Shown here piece by piece: positions 1 to 14,555 of a stretch of DNA of 64,000 nucleotides. The stretch comes from Nocardioides panzhihuensis (lineage in GTDB: Bacteria; Actinomycetota; Actinomycetes; Propionibacteriales; Nocardioidaceae). Both the position numbers and the translations under genes were made by a program. The DNA lies in NCBI RefSeq assembly GCF_013408335.1, contig NZ_JACBZR010000001.1, positions 4,131,501 through 4,195,500 of the forward strand, in the 5' to 3' direction. Under the pieces are notes generated by a model that was not told the DNA's origin, did not search any database, and worked only from the letters and a program-made list of their open reading frames with translations. The first letter of the stretch is position 1. The number at the start of each line of letters is the position of its first letter.

Positions 1-112
1 GGTCGTCGGGGCGAGCCGCCTCGAAGACCGGCAGCACCTCGGCTGCGGACTCGGCGACGTAGCGGGCGACGACCCGCAGCTCGTCCGTCGTCAGCTCGAA
101 GTCGCCGGACAC
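1..112 (-). CDS. Imm-like conserved protein, N-terminal part
   Basis: The gene runs off the left edge, so only about 37 N-terminal residues are visible. From a GTG at 112 it reads a helical segment containing FELTTDELRVVARYVAESA followed by EVLPVFEAARPDD. This resembles the start of small actinobacterial proteins annotated as putative immunity proteins (Imm5-like), as far as I recall the family. It begins 22 bases after the prs stop on the same strand, so it is probably co-transcribed with prs. No strong ribosome binding site is visible, so the start is uncertain. The product assignment is recall-based and moderate. Confidence 0.5.
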   Translation of the reverse strand, partial: MSGDFELTTDELRVVARYVAESAAEVLPVFEAARPDD

Positions 113-134
113 AGGGACGCGAAAGAAGCGAGGC

Positions 135-1109
135 TCAGGCGTGACCGTCGAACATCGAGGTCACCGAGCCGTCCTCGAAGACCTCACGGATTGCGCGGGC
201 GAGCATGGGGGCGATGGAGAGCGTGGTGAGCTTGTCGAACTGCTTCTCCTCCGGCACCGGGAGTGTGTTGGTGATGACGACCTCGAGGGCCGTGGAGTTC
301 TTGAGCCGGTCGACGGCCGGGTCCGAGAGGATCGCGTGGGTGGCGCAGATGATCACACCGGCCGCACCCTCGGCCATGATCGCGTCGGCGGCCTTCACGA
401 TCGTGCCGCCGGTGTCGATCATGTCGTCGGTCAGGATGCAGATGCGGTCCTTGACCTCGCCCACGACACGGTTGGCGACGGTCTCGTTGGGCCGGTTGAT
501 GTCGCGGGTCTTGTGGATGAACGCCAGCGGCGCCCCACCGAGACGCGCCGCCCACCGCTCGGCGACCTTGATCCGGCCGGCGTCGGGCGACACGACCGCG
601 AGCGGCTGGTTGCCGTACTTGTCCTTGATGTAGTCGGTCAGCAGCGGCAGCGCCATCAGGTGGTCGACAGGGCCGTCGAAGTAGCCCTGGAGCTGGTCGG
701 CGTGGAGGTCGACGGAGATGATCCGGTCCGCACCCGCGGTCTTGAACATGTCAGCGACCAGACGCGCCGAGATCGGCTCGCGACCACGGTGCTTCTTGTC
801 CTGGCGGGAGTAGCCCCAGAACGGCATGACGACGGTGATCCGCTTGGCCGAGGCCCGCTTCAGCGCGTCGACCATGATCAGGTGCTCCATGAGCCACTGG
901 TTGATCGGCGCCGTGTGCGACTGGATGACGAACGCGTCCGAACCGCGCACCGACTCCTCGTAGCGTACGTAGATCTCGGAGTTAGCGAAGTCGTAGGCCG
1001 CGGTCGGTGTCAGCTTCGTCCCAAGCAGGTCAGCGACCTCCTCGGCCAAGACCGGGTGAGCCCGGCCGCTGAAGAGCATCAACTGCTTCTCGGTGGTGCG
1101 CTTGGTCAT
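135..1109 (-). CDS. prs: Ribose-phosphate pyrophosphokinase
   Basis: Makes PRPP from ribose 5-phosphate and ATP in the cytoplasm, feeding purine, pyrimidine, histidine, tryptophan and NAD synthesis. The 324-residue product has the usual length. It carries the family signature VDLHADQLQGYFD and the PRPP-binding loop DDMIDTGGT. I chose the ATG at 1109 (MTKRTTEKQLMLFSG) because it matches the conserved family N-terminus. An in-frame extension to 1187 is low-complexity and unlike the family. It follows glmU with a 74-base gap, and glmU-prs is the standard actinobacterial order. Identification is secure. Confidence 0.96.
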   Translation of the reverse strand: MTKRTTEKQLMLFSGRAHPVLAEEVADLLGTKLTPTAAYDFANSEIYVRYEESVRGSDAFVIQSHTAPINQWLMEHLIMVDALKRASAKRITVVMPFWGYSRQDKKHRGREPISARLVADMFKTAGADRIISVDLHADQLQGYFDGPVDHLMALPLLTDYIKDKYGNQPLAVVSPDAGRIKVAERWAARLGGAPLAFIHKTRDINRPNETVANRVVGEVKDRICILTDDMIDTGGTIVKAADAIMAEGAAGVIICATHAILSDPAVDRLKNSTALEVVITNTLPVPEEKQFDKLTTLSIAPMLARAIREVFEDGSVTSMFDGHA

Positions 1110-1183
1110 GTGCTGGCTCCTACCCCCGGGGTCACTGCTCTTGGATTCTCCATCAACTACACCGCCTGACCCAACCCCCGACG

Positions 1184-2650
1184 TCACTCCCCTGTCGCCA
1201 GGGGTTCACCGATGATGGGTACGCCGGCCTCGAGCGCCTCCTCGGCAGCGGCAGCCTGCGGCGTGCCTGCCCTCCTCGACAGCGCCCATCCCTCGATGGT
1301 CCGCTGCTGACCTGCAGAGACGGCCAGCGCACCGGCCGGCACGTCCTCCCGGATCAGGGCCTGGCCACCGGTCGCCGCACCGTCTCCGACGACCACCGGA
1401 GCGACGAAGGTCACACCAGACCCCGACTTCACGTGGCGTCCGATCCGGGTCTTGTGCTTGTTGACCCCGTCGTAGTTGGCGAAGATCGTCCCGGCCCCGA
1501 TGTTGGAGCCCTCCCCGATCGTCGCGTCTCCGACGTAGGACAGGTGCGGCACCTTGGCACCGACGCCGATCGTCGAGTTCTTGACCTCGACGAAGCCGCC
1601 GATCTTGCCCTCTTCGCCGAGCACCGTGCCCGGGCGCAGGTACGAGAACGGCCCGACCTCGGCACCGGGTCCGACGACGGCGAGCTCTGCCTGCGTACGC
1701 ACCACCCGGGCGCCGTGGCCGACCTCGGTGTCCTTCAGCGTGCAGTCGGGGCCGACCACCGCGTCCTCTTCGATCCGGGTGGCACCGATCAGCTGGGTGC
1801 CCGGCAGGATCGTGACGTCGGGCGAGAGCTCGACATCGGCGTCGATCCAGGTCGTGGCCGGGTCCATCACCGTGACCCCGTCCTTCATCCACCGGGTCAC
1901 GATCCGGTCGTTGAGGATCTTCCCCAGCGCGGCGAGCTGAGCCCGGTCGTTGGCACCCTCGGCCTCGCTGACGTCGTCGAGGACGTACGCGTCCACGCCC
2001 AGCCCGTCAGCGACGGCCAGCGCGATCGCGTCGGTGAGGTAGAACTCCTTCTTGGCGTTGTCGTTGCCGATCCTGGGCAGTACGCCGGCCAGGAAAGCCC
2101 CGTCGAAGGCGATGATCCCCGAGTTGATCTCGGTGATCGCCCGCTGCTCGTCGGTCGCGTCCTTCTCCTCGACGATCCCGCTGACCCCCGCACTGGGCCC
2201 ATCACTGGCACGCAGGAGCCGGCCGTAGCCGAAGGGCTCCGGGACGATCCCGCTCAGGATCGTCGCGGCGCGCCCGGCGGCCTCGTGGTCGGCCACCAGC
2301 GCGCGCAGCGACTCACCGCGCAGCAGGGGCGTGTCGCCGTACGTCACCACGACCGTCCCGGCAGTGACCGACGCCGTCTCGACCGCCATCCGCACCGCGT
2401 GCGCCGTGCCGAGCTGCTCCTCCTGGACCGCGATCGCGGCCTCGGGGAAGATCTCGGCGATGTGCGGCTCGACCAGCTCCCGCTGGTGGCCCACGACCGC
2501 GACGACCCGGGACGCTCCGGCCTCCGAGACCGCGGCCAGCACGTGGCCCACCAGACTCCGCCCTGCGATCTGGTGGAGCATCTTGGGAGTCTTGGACTTC
2601 ATCCGGGTGCCGCCCCCGGCGGCCAGCACGATCACGGTGAGCTCGCTCAT
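1184..2650 (-). CDS. glmU: Bifunctional N-acetylglucosamine-1-phosphate uridyltransferase / glucosamine-1-phosphate acetyltransferase
   Basis: Makes UDP-N-acetylglucosamine for peptidoglycan and other cell-wall polymers. The 488-residue protein has both expected domains. The N-terminal nucleotidyltransferase half starts VIVLAAGGGTRMKSKTPKML (LxxGxGTxM-type loop) and contains GTAHAVRMA and YGDTPLL. The C-terminal left-handed beta-helix acetyltransferase half begins near residue 250, with hexapeptide repeats and the segment GGFVEVKNSTIG. It lies directly upstream of prs on the same strand. Length and architecture are normal. Confidence 0.96.
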   Translation of the reverse strand: MSELTVIVLAAGGGTRMKSKTPKMLHQIAGRSLVGHVLAAVSEAGASRVVAVVGHQRELVEPHIAEIFPEAAIAVQEEQLGTAHAVRMAVETASVTAGTVVVTYGDTPLLRGESLRALVADHEAAGRAATILSGIVPEPFGYGRLLRASDGPSAGVSGIVEEKDATDEQRAITEINSGIIAFDGAFLAGVLPRIGNDNAKKEFYLTDAIALAVADGLGVDAYVLDDVSEAEGANDRAQLAALGKILNDRIVTRWMKDGVTVMDPATTWIDADVELSPDVTILPGTQLIGATRIEEDAVVGPDCTLKDTEVGHGARVVRTQAELAVVGPGAEVGPFSYLRPGTVLGEEGKIGGFVEVKNSTIGVGAKVPHLSYVGDATIGEGSNIGAGTIFANYDGVNKHKTRIGRHVKSGSGVTFVAPVVVGDGAATGGQALIREDVPAGALAVSAGQQRTIEGWALSRRAGTPQAAAAEEALEAGVPIIGEPLATGE

Positions 2651-2693
2651 GTTGGCTCAGTCTAGGGTCCCCGCCTCGGGATCCTGGACAGGG

Positions 2694-3452
2694 TCAGCGG
2701 ACCCGTTCCTCGGCGGCGTTGAGGACGCCGACGATCTGGTCGTAGTCGCCGCGGACCTCGGCGTAGCGCAGCAGCTTCACCTGCTCGACGAGCACCTCGC
2801 GGGCCTCGGGATCCGCCTCGAGGAGCGTCATCACCTCGTCGACGTACGCGTCGAGCGGCATCGCGTGATCGGCACTCTCGTGGCCCGGCATCAGCGCCGT
2901 CCGCACCGCCGGCGGAACCAGCTCGGTGACCTGGATCCCGATCGGAGCGAGCTGCATCCGGATCGACTCGGAGAGCTGGTGGATCGCCGCCTTGGTCGCG
3001 TTGTAGGTGGGCGTGAACCGCAACGGCGTGTGGGCCAGCCCCGAGGAGACGGTCACGATCGTGGCCCCGGGACGCTCACGCAGGTGCGGCACGAACGCGT
3101 CGATGAGCCGGATCGGGCCGAGCAGGTTCGTCACGACGGTCTCCTCGGCATCGGCGAGAAAGCCCGGCGTGGTCCAGTCCTCGGGGCGCATGATCCCGGC
3201 CATCGCGACGAGCACGTTCAGGTCGGGGAAGCGGCCGACCACATCGGCGGTCGCCTCCGCGATCGACGCGGCGTCGGCGGTATCGATGCGGACGGTCTCG
3301 AACCCGTGGGCCTCGGCCAGCTCGGCGAGCAGCGACGTACGCCGCCCGCCGATGATCACGGTGTTCCCACGCGACTTCAGGCGCAGGGCGAGAGCGAGAC
3401 CGATCCCGGACGTCGCTCCGGGGACGAAGATGGTGTTTCCGGTGATGTTCAT
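2694..3452 (-). CDS. SDR-family NAD(P)-dependent oxidoreductase
   Basis: A 252-residue short-chain dehydrogenase, probably cytoplasmic, with unknown substrate. It has the N-terminal cofactor loop GATSGIG (residues about 12-18) and the catalytic YNATKAA (YxxxK). The arginine pair GGRR after strand two suggests NADP preference. The C-terminus is short, as in DltE-like SDRs. It is divergent from the XRE-type regulator starting near 3546, with about 90 bases between them. Regulators of this MmyB-like class often control an adjacent oxidoreductase, so regulation by that neighbour is likely but inferred. Confidence 0.85.
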   Translation of the reverse strand: MNITGNTIFVPGATSGIGLALALRLKSRGNTVIIGGRRTSLLAELAEAHGFETVRIDTADAASIAEATADVVGRFPDLNVLVAMAGIMRPEDWTTPGFLADAEETVVTNLLGPIRLIDAFVPHLRERPGATIVTVSSGLAHTPLRFTPTYNATKAAIHQLSESIRMQLAPIGIQVTELVPPAVRTALMPGHESADHAMPLDAYVDEVMTLLEADPEAREVLVEQVKLLRYAEVRGDYDQIVGVLNAAEERVR

Positions 3453-3545
3453 GCCTCCACACTGCGGCGACTGATCCGTCTGCGGGAGAGACCTGACGAT
3501 CGTGGGATCGGCGATCCCTGGTTACGGGCGAGCCCGCACCGCATG

Positions 3546-4397
3546 ATGGATGCCATGGACCGTGCCTCGCTCGCCGATTTTCTCCGCCGCCGTCGGGAGA
3601 CGCTCCGCCCGCAGGACGTCGGTCTGGTGGTCGGGCCGCGCCGACGCACACCTGGCCTGCGCCGCGAGGAGGTCGCCGCCCTGACCGGGATGTCGACCGA
3701 CTACTACATACGTCTCGAGCAGCAGCGCGGTCCGCAGCCCTCCGACCAGATGCTGTCGGCGCTCGCCCGGAGCCTCCGGCTCACCGTCGACGAGCGCGAC
3801 CATCTCTATCGGTTGGCCGGCCACAACGCCCCGCGGCGTACGTTCGAGGACGGCCACGTCGCTCCGGCGCTGCTGCGCGTGCTGGACCGGCTCGAGGACA
3901 CCCCCGCCATGATCCTGTCCGCGCTCGGCGAGACGCTGGTCGCCAACAGTCTCGCGACCACGATCTTCGGCGACCGCCCGGCGCTGACCGGCTGGGACCG
4001 GTTCGAGTCCTATCAATGGTTCACCGACCCCTCGACCCGCGATGTCTACCCGCCGGAGTACCACGACAACCACGGCCGCGGCCTGGTCGCATCACTCAGG
4101 ATGGCCTACGGCGCTCTCGGCGAACGCTCTCGCGCCGACGAGCTCGTCCGCCTCCTGAGCACCCGGTCCGACGAGTTCCGCGAGCTGTGGGATCGGCACG
4201 AGGTCACCCACCGGTTCGAGGACCACAAGACACTCCTGCACCCGCAGGTGGGCCCGATCGACGTCGACTGCCAACTGCTGTTCACCCAGGACCAGGGTCA
4301 GGCCCTGCTGGTGCTGACCCCCGTGCCCGGAAGCGAGGCGGAGGAGAAGATCCGGCTGCTCGCCGTCCTCGGCCACGAGGAGTTCAGCGCGCCTTAG
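3546..4397 (+). CDS. XRE-family regulator with MmyB-like ligand domain
   Basis: A DNA-binding transcription regulator of about 283 residues. The N-terminal helix-turn-helix includes LADFLRRRRETLRP and the typical segment GLRREEVAALTGMSTDYYIRLEQ. The remainder matches the MmyB-like C-terminal domain (LYRLAGHNAP..., then a helical region with QWFTDPSTRDVYPPEYHDN). Possible starts are ATGs at 3543, 3546 and 3555; the last gives MDRASLADFLRRR, the usual family N-terminus. It is transcribed away from the SDR gene at 2694-3452, the likely target. Many homologues repress a divergent dehydrogenase; the inducer is unknown. Confidence 0.88.
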   Translation: MDAMDRASLADFLRRRRETLRPQDVGLVVGPRRRTPGLRREEVAALTGMSTDYYIRLEQQRGPQPSDQMLSALARSLRLTVDERDHLYRLAGHNAPRRTFEDGHVAPALLRVLDRLEDTPAMILSALGETLVANSLATTIFGDRPALTGWDRFESYQWFTDPSTRDVYPPEYHDNHGRGLVASLRMAYGALGERSRADELVRLLSTRSDEFRELWDRHEVTHRFEDHKTLLHPQVGPIDVDCQLLFTQDQGQALLVLTPVPGSEAEEKIRLLAVLGHEEFSAP

Positions 4398-4419
4398 AGA
4401 TCGTCCAAGCGGACCAGAC

Positions 4420-6561
4420 CTATCCCGGCAGGCCCTTGCCCAGATCGAGGACGAGGACGGCCATGTCGTCGGAGGGCGGCGTGGTGGAGAAGTCGGCGAC
4501 CGCGCGCAGCAGCCGGTCCGCGACGGCCTGCGCCCCGGTGCCGATGCCGGCGGCGAGCACGGCCTCGACCCCGGCCTCCTCGAACATCGACTCCACCGAC
4601 GCCTCTGCACGGCGCTCCAGGACACCGTCGGTGACGACGACGAACCGATCGCCGCGCTCCAGCGTCACCTCGTCCTCGATGTAGTCGACCGCGTCGAGCA
4701 CCCCGAGCAGAGCCTGCGGCCGGCCGACCCGGCGGGCCGGGACGCCCGGCCTGGCCCGGGTGACGAGGAACGGCGGCGGATGGCCGGCACAGACGAGCCG
4801 CAGTCGGAACCGGGAGGCCGCGGTGACCTCGATCGTCCCGCAGACCATCGTGATGAACCGGCCTCGCTGCCCCTCGTCGCAGATCGCGGCATTGAGCCGC
4901 TCCAGTGTCGGTGCGATCGGGATACCGGCCCGGATCAGCGCCCGTACGGTGTGGCGCGACATCCCGGCGACCGTGGCCGCCTCCGGCCCGACACCGCACA
5001 CGTCGCCCACCATGAAGCCCCAGCGCCCGGCTCCGAGCGCGAAGATGTCGTAGAAGTCGCCACCGGCGTCGTTGAACTCCCCCGTCGGCTCGTAGCCCAC
5101 CCCGATGTCGACGCCGGGGATCTCCGGGAGCACCGCCGGCAGCAGGCTGCGCTGCAGGGACTGGCCGATCTCGTGCAGCTCGGTGTGGGCGCGCGCGTTG
5201 TCGATGGCCAGCGCCGCCCGGCGGGCGATCGATTCGGCGACCATCAGTCGCTCTCGGCGCAGCGGCTCACCAGCGGGACGCCCGAGGGTCAGCCAGCCGA
5301 TGATCCGGTTGCGTGCCTCCAGCGGAAGGATCGCGACCTCGCCGGGAAAGTCGGGCTCGGTGGGCGTCTCTCGATCCTCAGGGGTGGCCTTCTCGAGGGC
5401 GTCCTGCAACGCGTCGAGCTGTTGCTCGTCGGCGTGCCAGGCGAACTGGAGCCGGGGCCGGTCCCGGGCATCGTTGAGGTGGATCCCGCACCAGGTGGCC
5501 AGTCGAGGCACGACGATCTGCCCGGTCATCGCCGCCGTCGTCTCCAGGTCCAGCGACCCTGCCAGCATCACGCTGGCTTCGCCCAGGAACGCCAGCCAGC
5601 CGCGTCGCTCGCCGTCGGCCGCCCGGGTGGATGCCCGGTCGACGCCCGCTGCCGCCCAGTCCGCGATCCGCTGGAGCTCGGCGCCGTCCTCGGTCGTGAA
5701 GCTGCTCGGCTCGGACCGTGCGACCGCCAAGGTCCCGATCACCCGGCCGTCGAAGGCCACCGGCGCGGTGACCAGCGAGCGCAGCTCGAGCCCCCGGAGC
5801 AGATCGACCGGCGTCGCCCGCAGGTCGACGATCGACAACGGCCGAAACGACGCCCTGAGACCAGGAGCGCCGGCTTCGCCGCGACGTACGTTCCGCCCCT
5901 GGACCGGCGCAGCGGAACCGCTCGTGGCGGCCACCACGAACTGGTCGTCCATCTCGTCCTCGAGCAGAAGGTACGCGGCATCGGCACCGAACCGCTCCCG
6001 GGTCTGCTCCACCACCAGGTCGAGCATGTCCGTGAGCGGGAGCTGGTTGAGCACCAACCCGCCCAGTCCCAGCGGATCCTGGCCGGCGGACTCGGCCCTG
6101 CGGCGGCGTACGTCCTGGACCTCCGGGCCGCCGGCTCCGGGAGCATCGGCGTCGAGAGTCTCCTCGACCAGCGCGAACGCCGCCCACACTCGCTTGTGAT
6201 TCTTGCGATACTCCACTCCCCAGGCCGTCGACAGCGCCGAGGTGATGAGGAGTCCGCGACCGTGCTCGCCGGCTCCGGGACGGGCGTTCACGCCGACCGG
6301 GAGCACCCGGTTGGGGTGCTGGTCGAACACGTCGATGCGGAGCCGGTCCGCCTCACGGACGACCGCCACCGTCATCGGCGTGCCGGCATGGGTGACCGCG
6401 TTGGTCACCAGCTCGCTGGTGAGCAGCACGGCATCGTCGAGGAGGTCGTCGAGACCCCATCCGGCCAGCACCGTCCGTGCGAAGTGGCGCGCTTCGGAGA
6501 CCGACGTGGGTGCCGGCTCAAAGGTGCGCGACAGCGTCTTGGCTCTGGTCCTCATGGCCAC
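4420..6561 (-). CDS. SpoIIE-family protein phosphatase with N-terminal anti-sigma-type ATPase domain and GAF domains
   Basis: A 713-residue multidomain signalling protein. Residues about 15-130 form a HATPase of the RsbW/anti-sigma kinase type (SELVTNAVTHAG N-box and HGRGLLI). Two GAF-like sensor regions follow (about 170-310 and 320-460). The C-terminal PP2C/SpoIIE phosphatase (about 480-710) has GGDFYDIF and MVGDVCGVGPEAA metal-binding motifs. Such fusions usually dephosphorylate STAS-domain anti-sigma antagonists in partner-switching pathways; no STAS gene is in the window. The start is GTG 6561 or ATG 6555. It is divergent from the poly-HAMP kinase at 6730, which suggests one signalling locus. 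Confidence 0.9.
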   Translation of the reverse strand: MAMRTRAKTLSRTFEPAPTSVSEARHFARTVLAGWGLDDLLDDAVLLTSELVTNAVTHAGTPMTVAVVREADRLRIDVFDQHPNRVLPVGVNARPGAGEHGRGLLITSALSTAWGVEYRKNHKRVWAAFALVEETLDADAPGAGGPEVQDVRRRRAESAGQDPLGLGGLVLNQLPLTDMLDLVVEQTRERFGADAAYLLLEDEMDDQFVVAATSGSAAPVQGRNVRRGEAGAPGLRASFRPLSIVDLRATPVDLLRGLELRSLVTAPVAFDGRVIGTLAVARSEPSSFTTEDGAELQRIADWAAAGVDRASTRAADGERRGWLAFLGEASVMLAGSLDLETTAAMTGQIVVPRLATWCGIHLNDARDRPRLQFAWHADEQQLDALQDALEKATPEDRETPTEPDFPGEVAILPLEARNRIIGWLTLGRPAGEPLRRERLMVAESIARRAALAIDNARAHTELHEIGQSLQRSLLPAVLPEIPGVDIGVGYEPTGEFNDAGGDFYDIFALGAGRWGFMVGDVCGVGPEAATVAGMSRHTVRALIRAGIPIAPTLERLNAAICDEGQRGRFITMVCGTIEVTAASRFRLRLVCAGHPPPFLVTRARPGVPARRVGRPQALLGVLDAVDYIEDEVTLERGDRFVVVTDGVLERRAEASVESMFEEAGVEAVLAAGIGTGAQAVADRLLRAVADFSTTPPSDDMAVLVLDLGKGLPG

Positions 6562-6729
6562 CGACGATTCTGCACCCGTTCGGCCCGGAAAGGCACTGAT
6601 CGGGCGAAGGTACCGGCGCGTAGGTCAGGGAACTATCAGAATCGGTGGTGAACGGCCGTTTCTCAGCCACTACGAGCCGGTGGGTGCGACACTTCAGAGG
6701 ACGCGCGATCCAGCGCGAGAGGAGGCGAG
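6562..6729. promoter_or_regulatory. Divergent promoter region, phosphatase / poly-HAMP kinase
   Basis: This 168-base gap separates two divergent signalling genes and must hold both promoters. The stretch around 6625-6660, with AACTATCAGAATCGG, is less GC-rich than the surroundings. A clear ribosome binding site (GAGAGGAGGCGAG) sits just before the kinase ATG at 6730. No convincing -35/-10 pair could be fixed by eye. Confidence 0.4.
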
Positions 6730-12050
<5,321 letters not shown>

Positions 12051-12054
<4 letters not shown>

Positions 12055-12683
12055 GCGAGCGCGAAGGGAGGGCGAAGATCCTGCTGGTGGACGACCGGCC
12101 GGCCAACCTGGTGGCCCTCGAGGCCATCCTCGGCTCGCTCAACGAGACCCTGATCCGCGCCGGTTCCGGGGAGGATGCCCTCCGTGCTCTGCTCCACGAC
12201 GACTTCGCGCTGATCCTCCTGGACGCGCAGATGCCTGGGATGGACGGGTTCGAGACGGCCACCCGCATCAAGGCGCGGGAGCGCACCAAGGACGTCCCGA
12301 TCATCTTCCTGACCGCCGGCGACTTCGACACCCATCTCGCCTATCGCGGCTACGCGACCGGCGCCGCAGACTTCCTCACCAAGCCGTTCGACCCGTGGCT
12401 GCTGCGCGCGAAGGTGCAGGTCTTCGTCGACCTGTGGCACGCGAGCCGCAAGCTCAGCACACAAGCAGACCTGCTACGCCGGTCTCTGGACGGGCGCCAC
12501 GCCTCGGCGCCGGGGCGGGTCGACGTCGACCTCGTCGCGGATCTCCGTTCGCGGCTCACCGGCGTGGAGGAGGCGGTGGCAGACCTGGACAACGGTGCCG
12601 ACATGGGCCCCGGGGGCGATGCCCGCCGTCGGCTCGGACAGCGGATCGACGACCTCAGACAGGCCCTCGACGCGCTGGGGTGA
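12051..12683 (+). CDS. Response regulator receiver protein
   Basis: A 210-residue protein with an N-terminal receiver domain (ILLVDDRPANLVALE, phosphoacceptor D58 in LILLDAQMPGMDG, conserved T in IFLTA, and TKPFDP lysine). A C-terminal helical region of about 80 residues with no recognisable DNA-binding domain follows. The ATG at 12051 overlaps the kinase stop in ATGA, so translation is probably coupled and the kinase at 6730 is its likely partner. It lacks an output domain, so it may act by protein contact, possibly on the phosphatase encoded upstream; that is inference. Confidence 0.9.
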
Positions 12684-12712
12684 TCAGACCGCGGTGATCG
12701 GGCCGGGGAGAC

Positions 12713-12949
12713 TCAGATCCGGGAGCGGTACTCCGCGAGGATCTTCTCCGCCTTCTCCTTGTCGGCGTCCTGCAGCGGGATGAGCAGCTCGGCGACCACG
12801 TCGGTCAGCTCGGCGACGCGCCGGTTGAGCTGACGCTGCTCCTGCACCTCGGCCTCGAGCGCCTCGATGCGGCGGACCAGCGAGGCACGCGTACGGGCCG
12901 CGTCGCGCGCACCGCGCGCGATGTTCTTGATGCTGGATTCGTCGGACAT
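12713..12949 (-). CDS. DUF6752-type small coiled-coil protein
   Basis: A 78-residue acidic/helical protein starting MSDESSIKNIARG, with a heptad-like stretch VRRIEALEAEVQEQRQLNRR and ending LAEYRSRI. It resembles the DUF6752 family of Nocardioides-type genomes, which is recall-based. Function is unknown. The ATG at 12949 follows the stop of the LicD-like/methyltransferase gene by one base, with an AGAAGGAAA ribosome binding site inside that gene. It is therefore the last gene of a coupled three-gene operon. Confidence 0.75.
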   Translation of the reverse strand: MSDESSIKNIARGARDAARTRASLVRRIEALEAEVQEQRQLNRRVAELTDVVAELLIPLQDADKEKAEKILAEYRSRI

Positions 12950-12950
12950 G

Positions 12951-14555
12951 TCAGTTTCCTTCTGCACGGTGTCTGGGGGAAGGCCACGAGGCGCGCAGCC
13001 GCGCGACGCCCGGCAGCGGGTCGCCGAGCATGTCCTGCCCGTCGTTGATCTCGAGGTGCTCGACCACTCCGCCGGCCGCCTCGATCTCGGCCTGGACGAC
13101 GGCGGGGTCGACGCGACGTACGAGGCCTTCGGGCTTCGGCTCGGGGAGCTCCTCCTCCCCGGTGACCGCGAACTCGAGATAGAGCTTGCCGTCGCCGGGA
13201 CGCAGCGCCATCTTCGACAGGGTCCAGAGCTGGCTTCGCGCGGCCTTGTCGAGGCAGCCGATCAGGTCGCGGGCGTAGAGGTGGTGCGGGTCGCGGGCCA
13301 GCCGCGCGCCCAGCGTCAACGTCTGCCGGAGCTCGCCGAGGATGAGCTGGTCGGCGTTCATCGAAAGCTTGTTGCGGTTGGCCCGTCGGCGAATGGCCGC
13401 GACAGCGGCGCGGGAGAAGTCCATGGCCTGCACCTGGTGACCCTTGCGGGCGAAGTAACGCGCATCGCGCCCGACCGCACCGGCCCCGATGTCGACCACC
13501 TTGGCGTCCTCGGGCAGCTGCTCGAGGACCCATTCACCGAAGGACGACTGCTTGCCCTCGAGGTCACCGCCGCGGTTGCCGTGGAACTCGGTCCAGTGCC
13601 CCATGTCGGTGCGGAAACCCCGCAGCCAGCCGTCCAGGCGACGTACGCCGGCGGGCGGGTCCGCGTACTTGAACGACGGGTCCGGGGTGCGCCACTGCGG
13701 ACCGTAGATGAAGGCCAGCATCTCCTCGGGCTCGGCGGGAGCCGGGAAGTCGTAGCCGTGCAGGTTGATCGTCGACACGGGCACGATCGCCTCGCGGCGC
13801 AGCCGGCCGGAGCGGTTGCCGAGCTGGTAGAAGACCGGCTCGCCGACCTCGTCGGGCACGTAGAACGCCACGAAGATGTCGATGTGTACCTTGCGGCCGT
13901 CGGAGACCTGGTGCAGCACCTTGATGTCGCCACCGGACATCCGCAGGACGTTCCAGCCGCGCTCGCGCATGGTGCGCTCGATGGCGTACGACTCGGTGAT
14001 GATCTCGGCGGGCACGGTGTGCTTGGAGAGGTAGCAGACGTCGGTGTCGGAGTCGTGCCCGAGCATCCGGCCCTCGCGGATCGCGCCGAGGAGCGCGCCG
14101 TAGTTGAGGTAGGCCTCGACGCCGACCACGTCACGGAGGTCGGCGAGGACACGCTGGGTGCCGTCGAGGATCTCCTCGCGGATGCGGGTGTCGGTGGCCT
14201 CGAACGCGCGGGTCAGGTGGCCGACCTTGTCGACGCTGAGCGGATTGCCGCTGCCGTCGACGATCGAGATGACGCCCTCGTGGGTGCCGAGGGAGACCTT
14301 CTCCTCGAAGAGAACCTCGCCCTCGTAGTCGGCGATGGTGACCGTCGCCGAGCCGTTCAGGAAGCGGGTGAGGACGTTCGGCCACGGCACCAAGATGCCG
14401 CCGTCGGCCGGGTGGCCGTCACGCTCGGGAGTGAGGGACCAGACGTACTGGCCGTCGACGGAGAGGATCAGGACCTGCGTGGCGGAGTCCCGGACGAGGA
14501 CCCCCTCGTCGGAGATCTCGAACTGTTCGCCGGGCGTGAGGGCGCTGACGGTCAC
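12951..14555 (-). CDS. LicD-like nucleotidyltransferase-fold / SAM methyltransferase fusion
   Basis: A 534-residue fusion. After a beta-rich N-terminus of about 100 residues, the segment YLNYGALLGAIREGRMLGHD followed by SDTDVCYLS (about residues 145-175) is a LicD-type active-site signature, as in phosphocholine/polyol-phosphate transferases. The C-terminal part (about 320-500) carries a Rossmann methyltransferase motif VVDIGAGAVGRDARYFARKG. The gene starts at GTG 14555, overlapping the stop of the cytidylyltransferase gene by 4 bp. A CDP-activated donor made by that neighbour could be used here to decorate a cell-surface glycan or teichoic-type polymer, with methylation; this is inference. 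Confidence 0.78.
   Translation of the reverse strand: MTVSALTPGEQFEISDEGVLVRDSATQVLILSVDGQYVWSLTPERDGHPADGGILVPWPNVLTRFLNGSATVTIADYEGEVLFEEKVSLGTHEGVISIVDGSGNPLSVDKVGHLTRAFEATDTRIREEILDGTQRVLADLRDVVGVEAYLNYGALLGAIREGRMLGHDSDTDVCYLSKHTVPAEIITESYAIERTMRERGWNVLRMSGGDIKVLHQVSDGRKVHIDIFVAFYVPDEVGEPVFYQLGNRSGRLRREAIVPVSTINLHGYDFPAPAEPEEMLAFIYGPQWRTPDPSFKYADPPAGVRRLDGWLRGFRTDMGHWTEFHGNRGGDLEGKQSSFGEWVLEQLPEDAKVVDIGAGAVGRDARYFARKGHQVQAMDFSRAAVAAIRRRANRNKLSMNADQLILGELRQTLTLGARLARDPHHLYARDLIGCLDKAARSQLWTLSKMALRPGDGKLYLEFAVTGEEELPEPKPEGLVRRVDPAVVQAEIEAAGGVVEHLEINDGQDMLGDPLPGVARLRASWPSPRHRAEGN

Noticed and set aside
4780..6651. A 623-codon plus-strand frame opposite the phosphatase
   Set aside because: Composition is Arg/Gly/Pro/Asp-rich without domains, typical of the antisense of a GC-rich gene.
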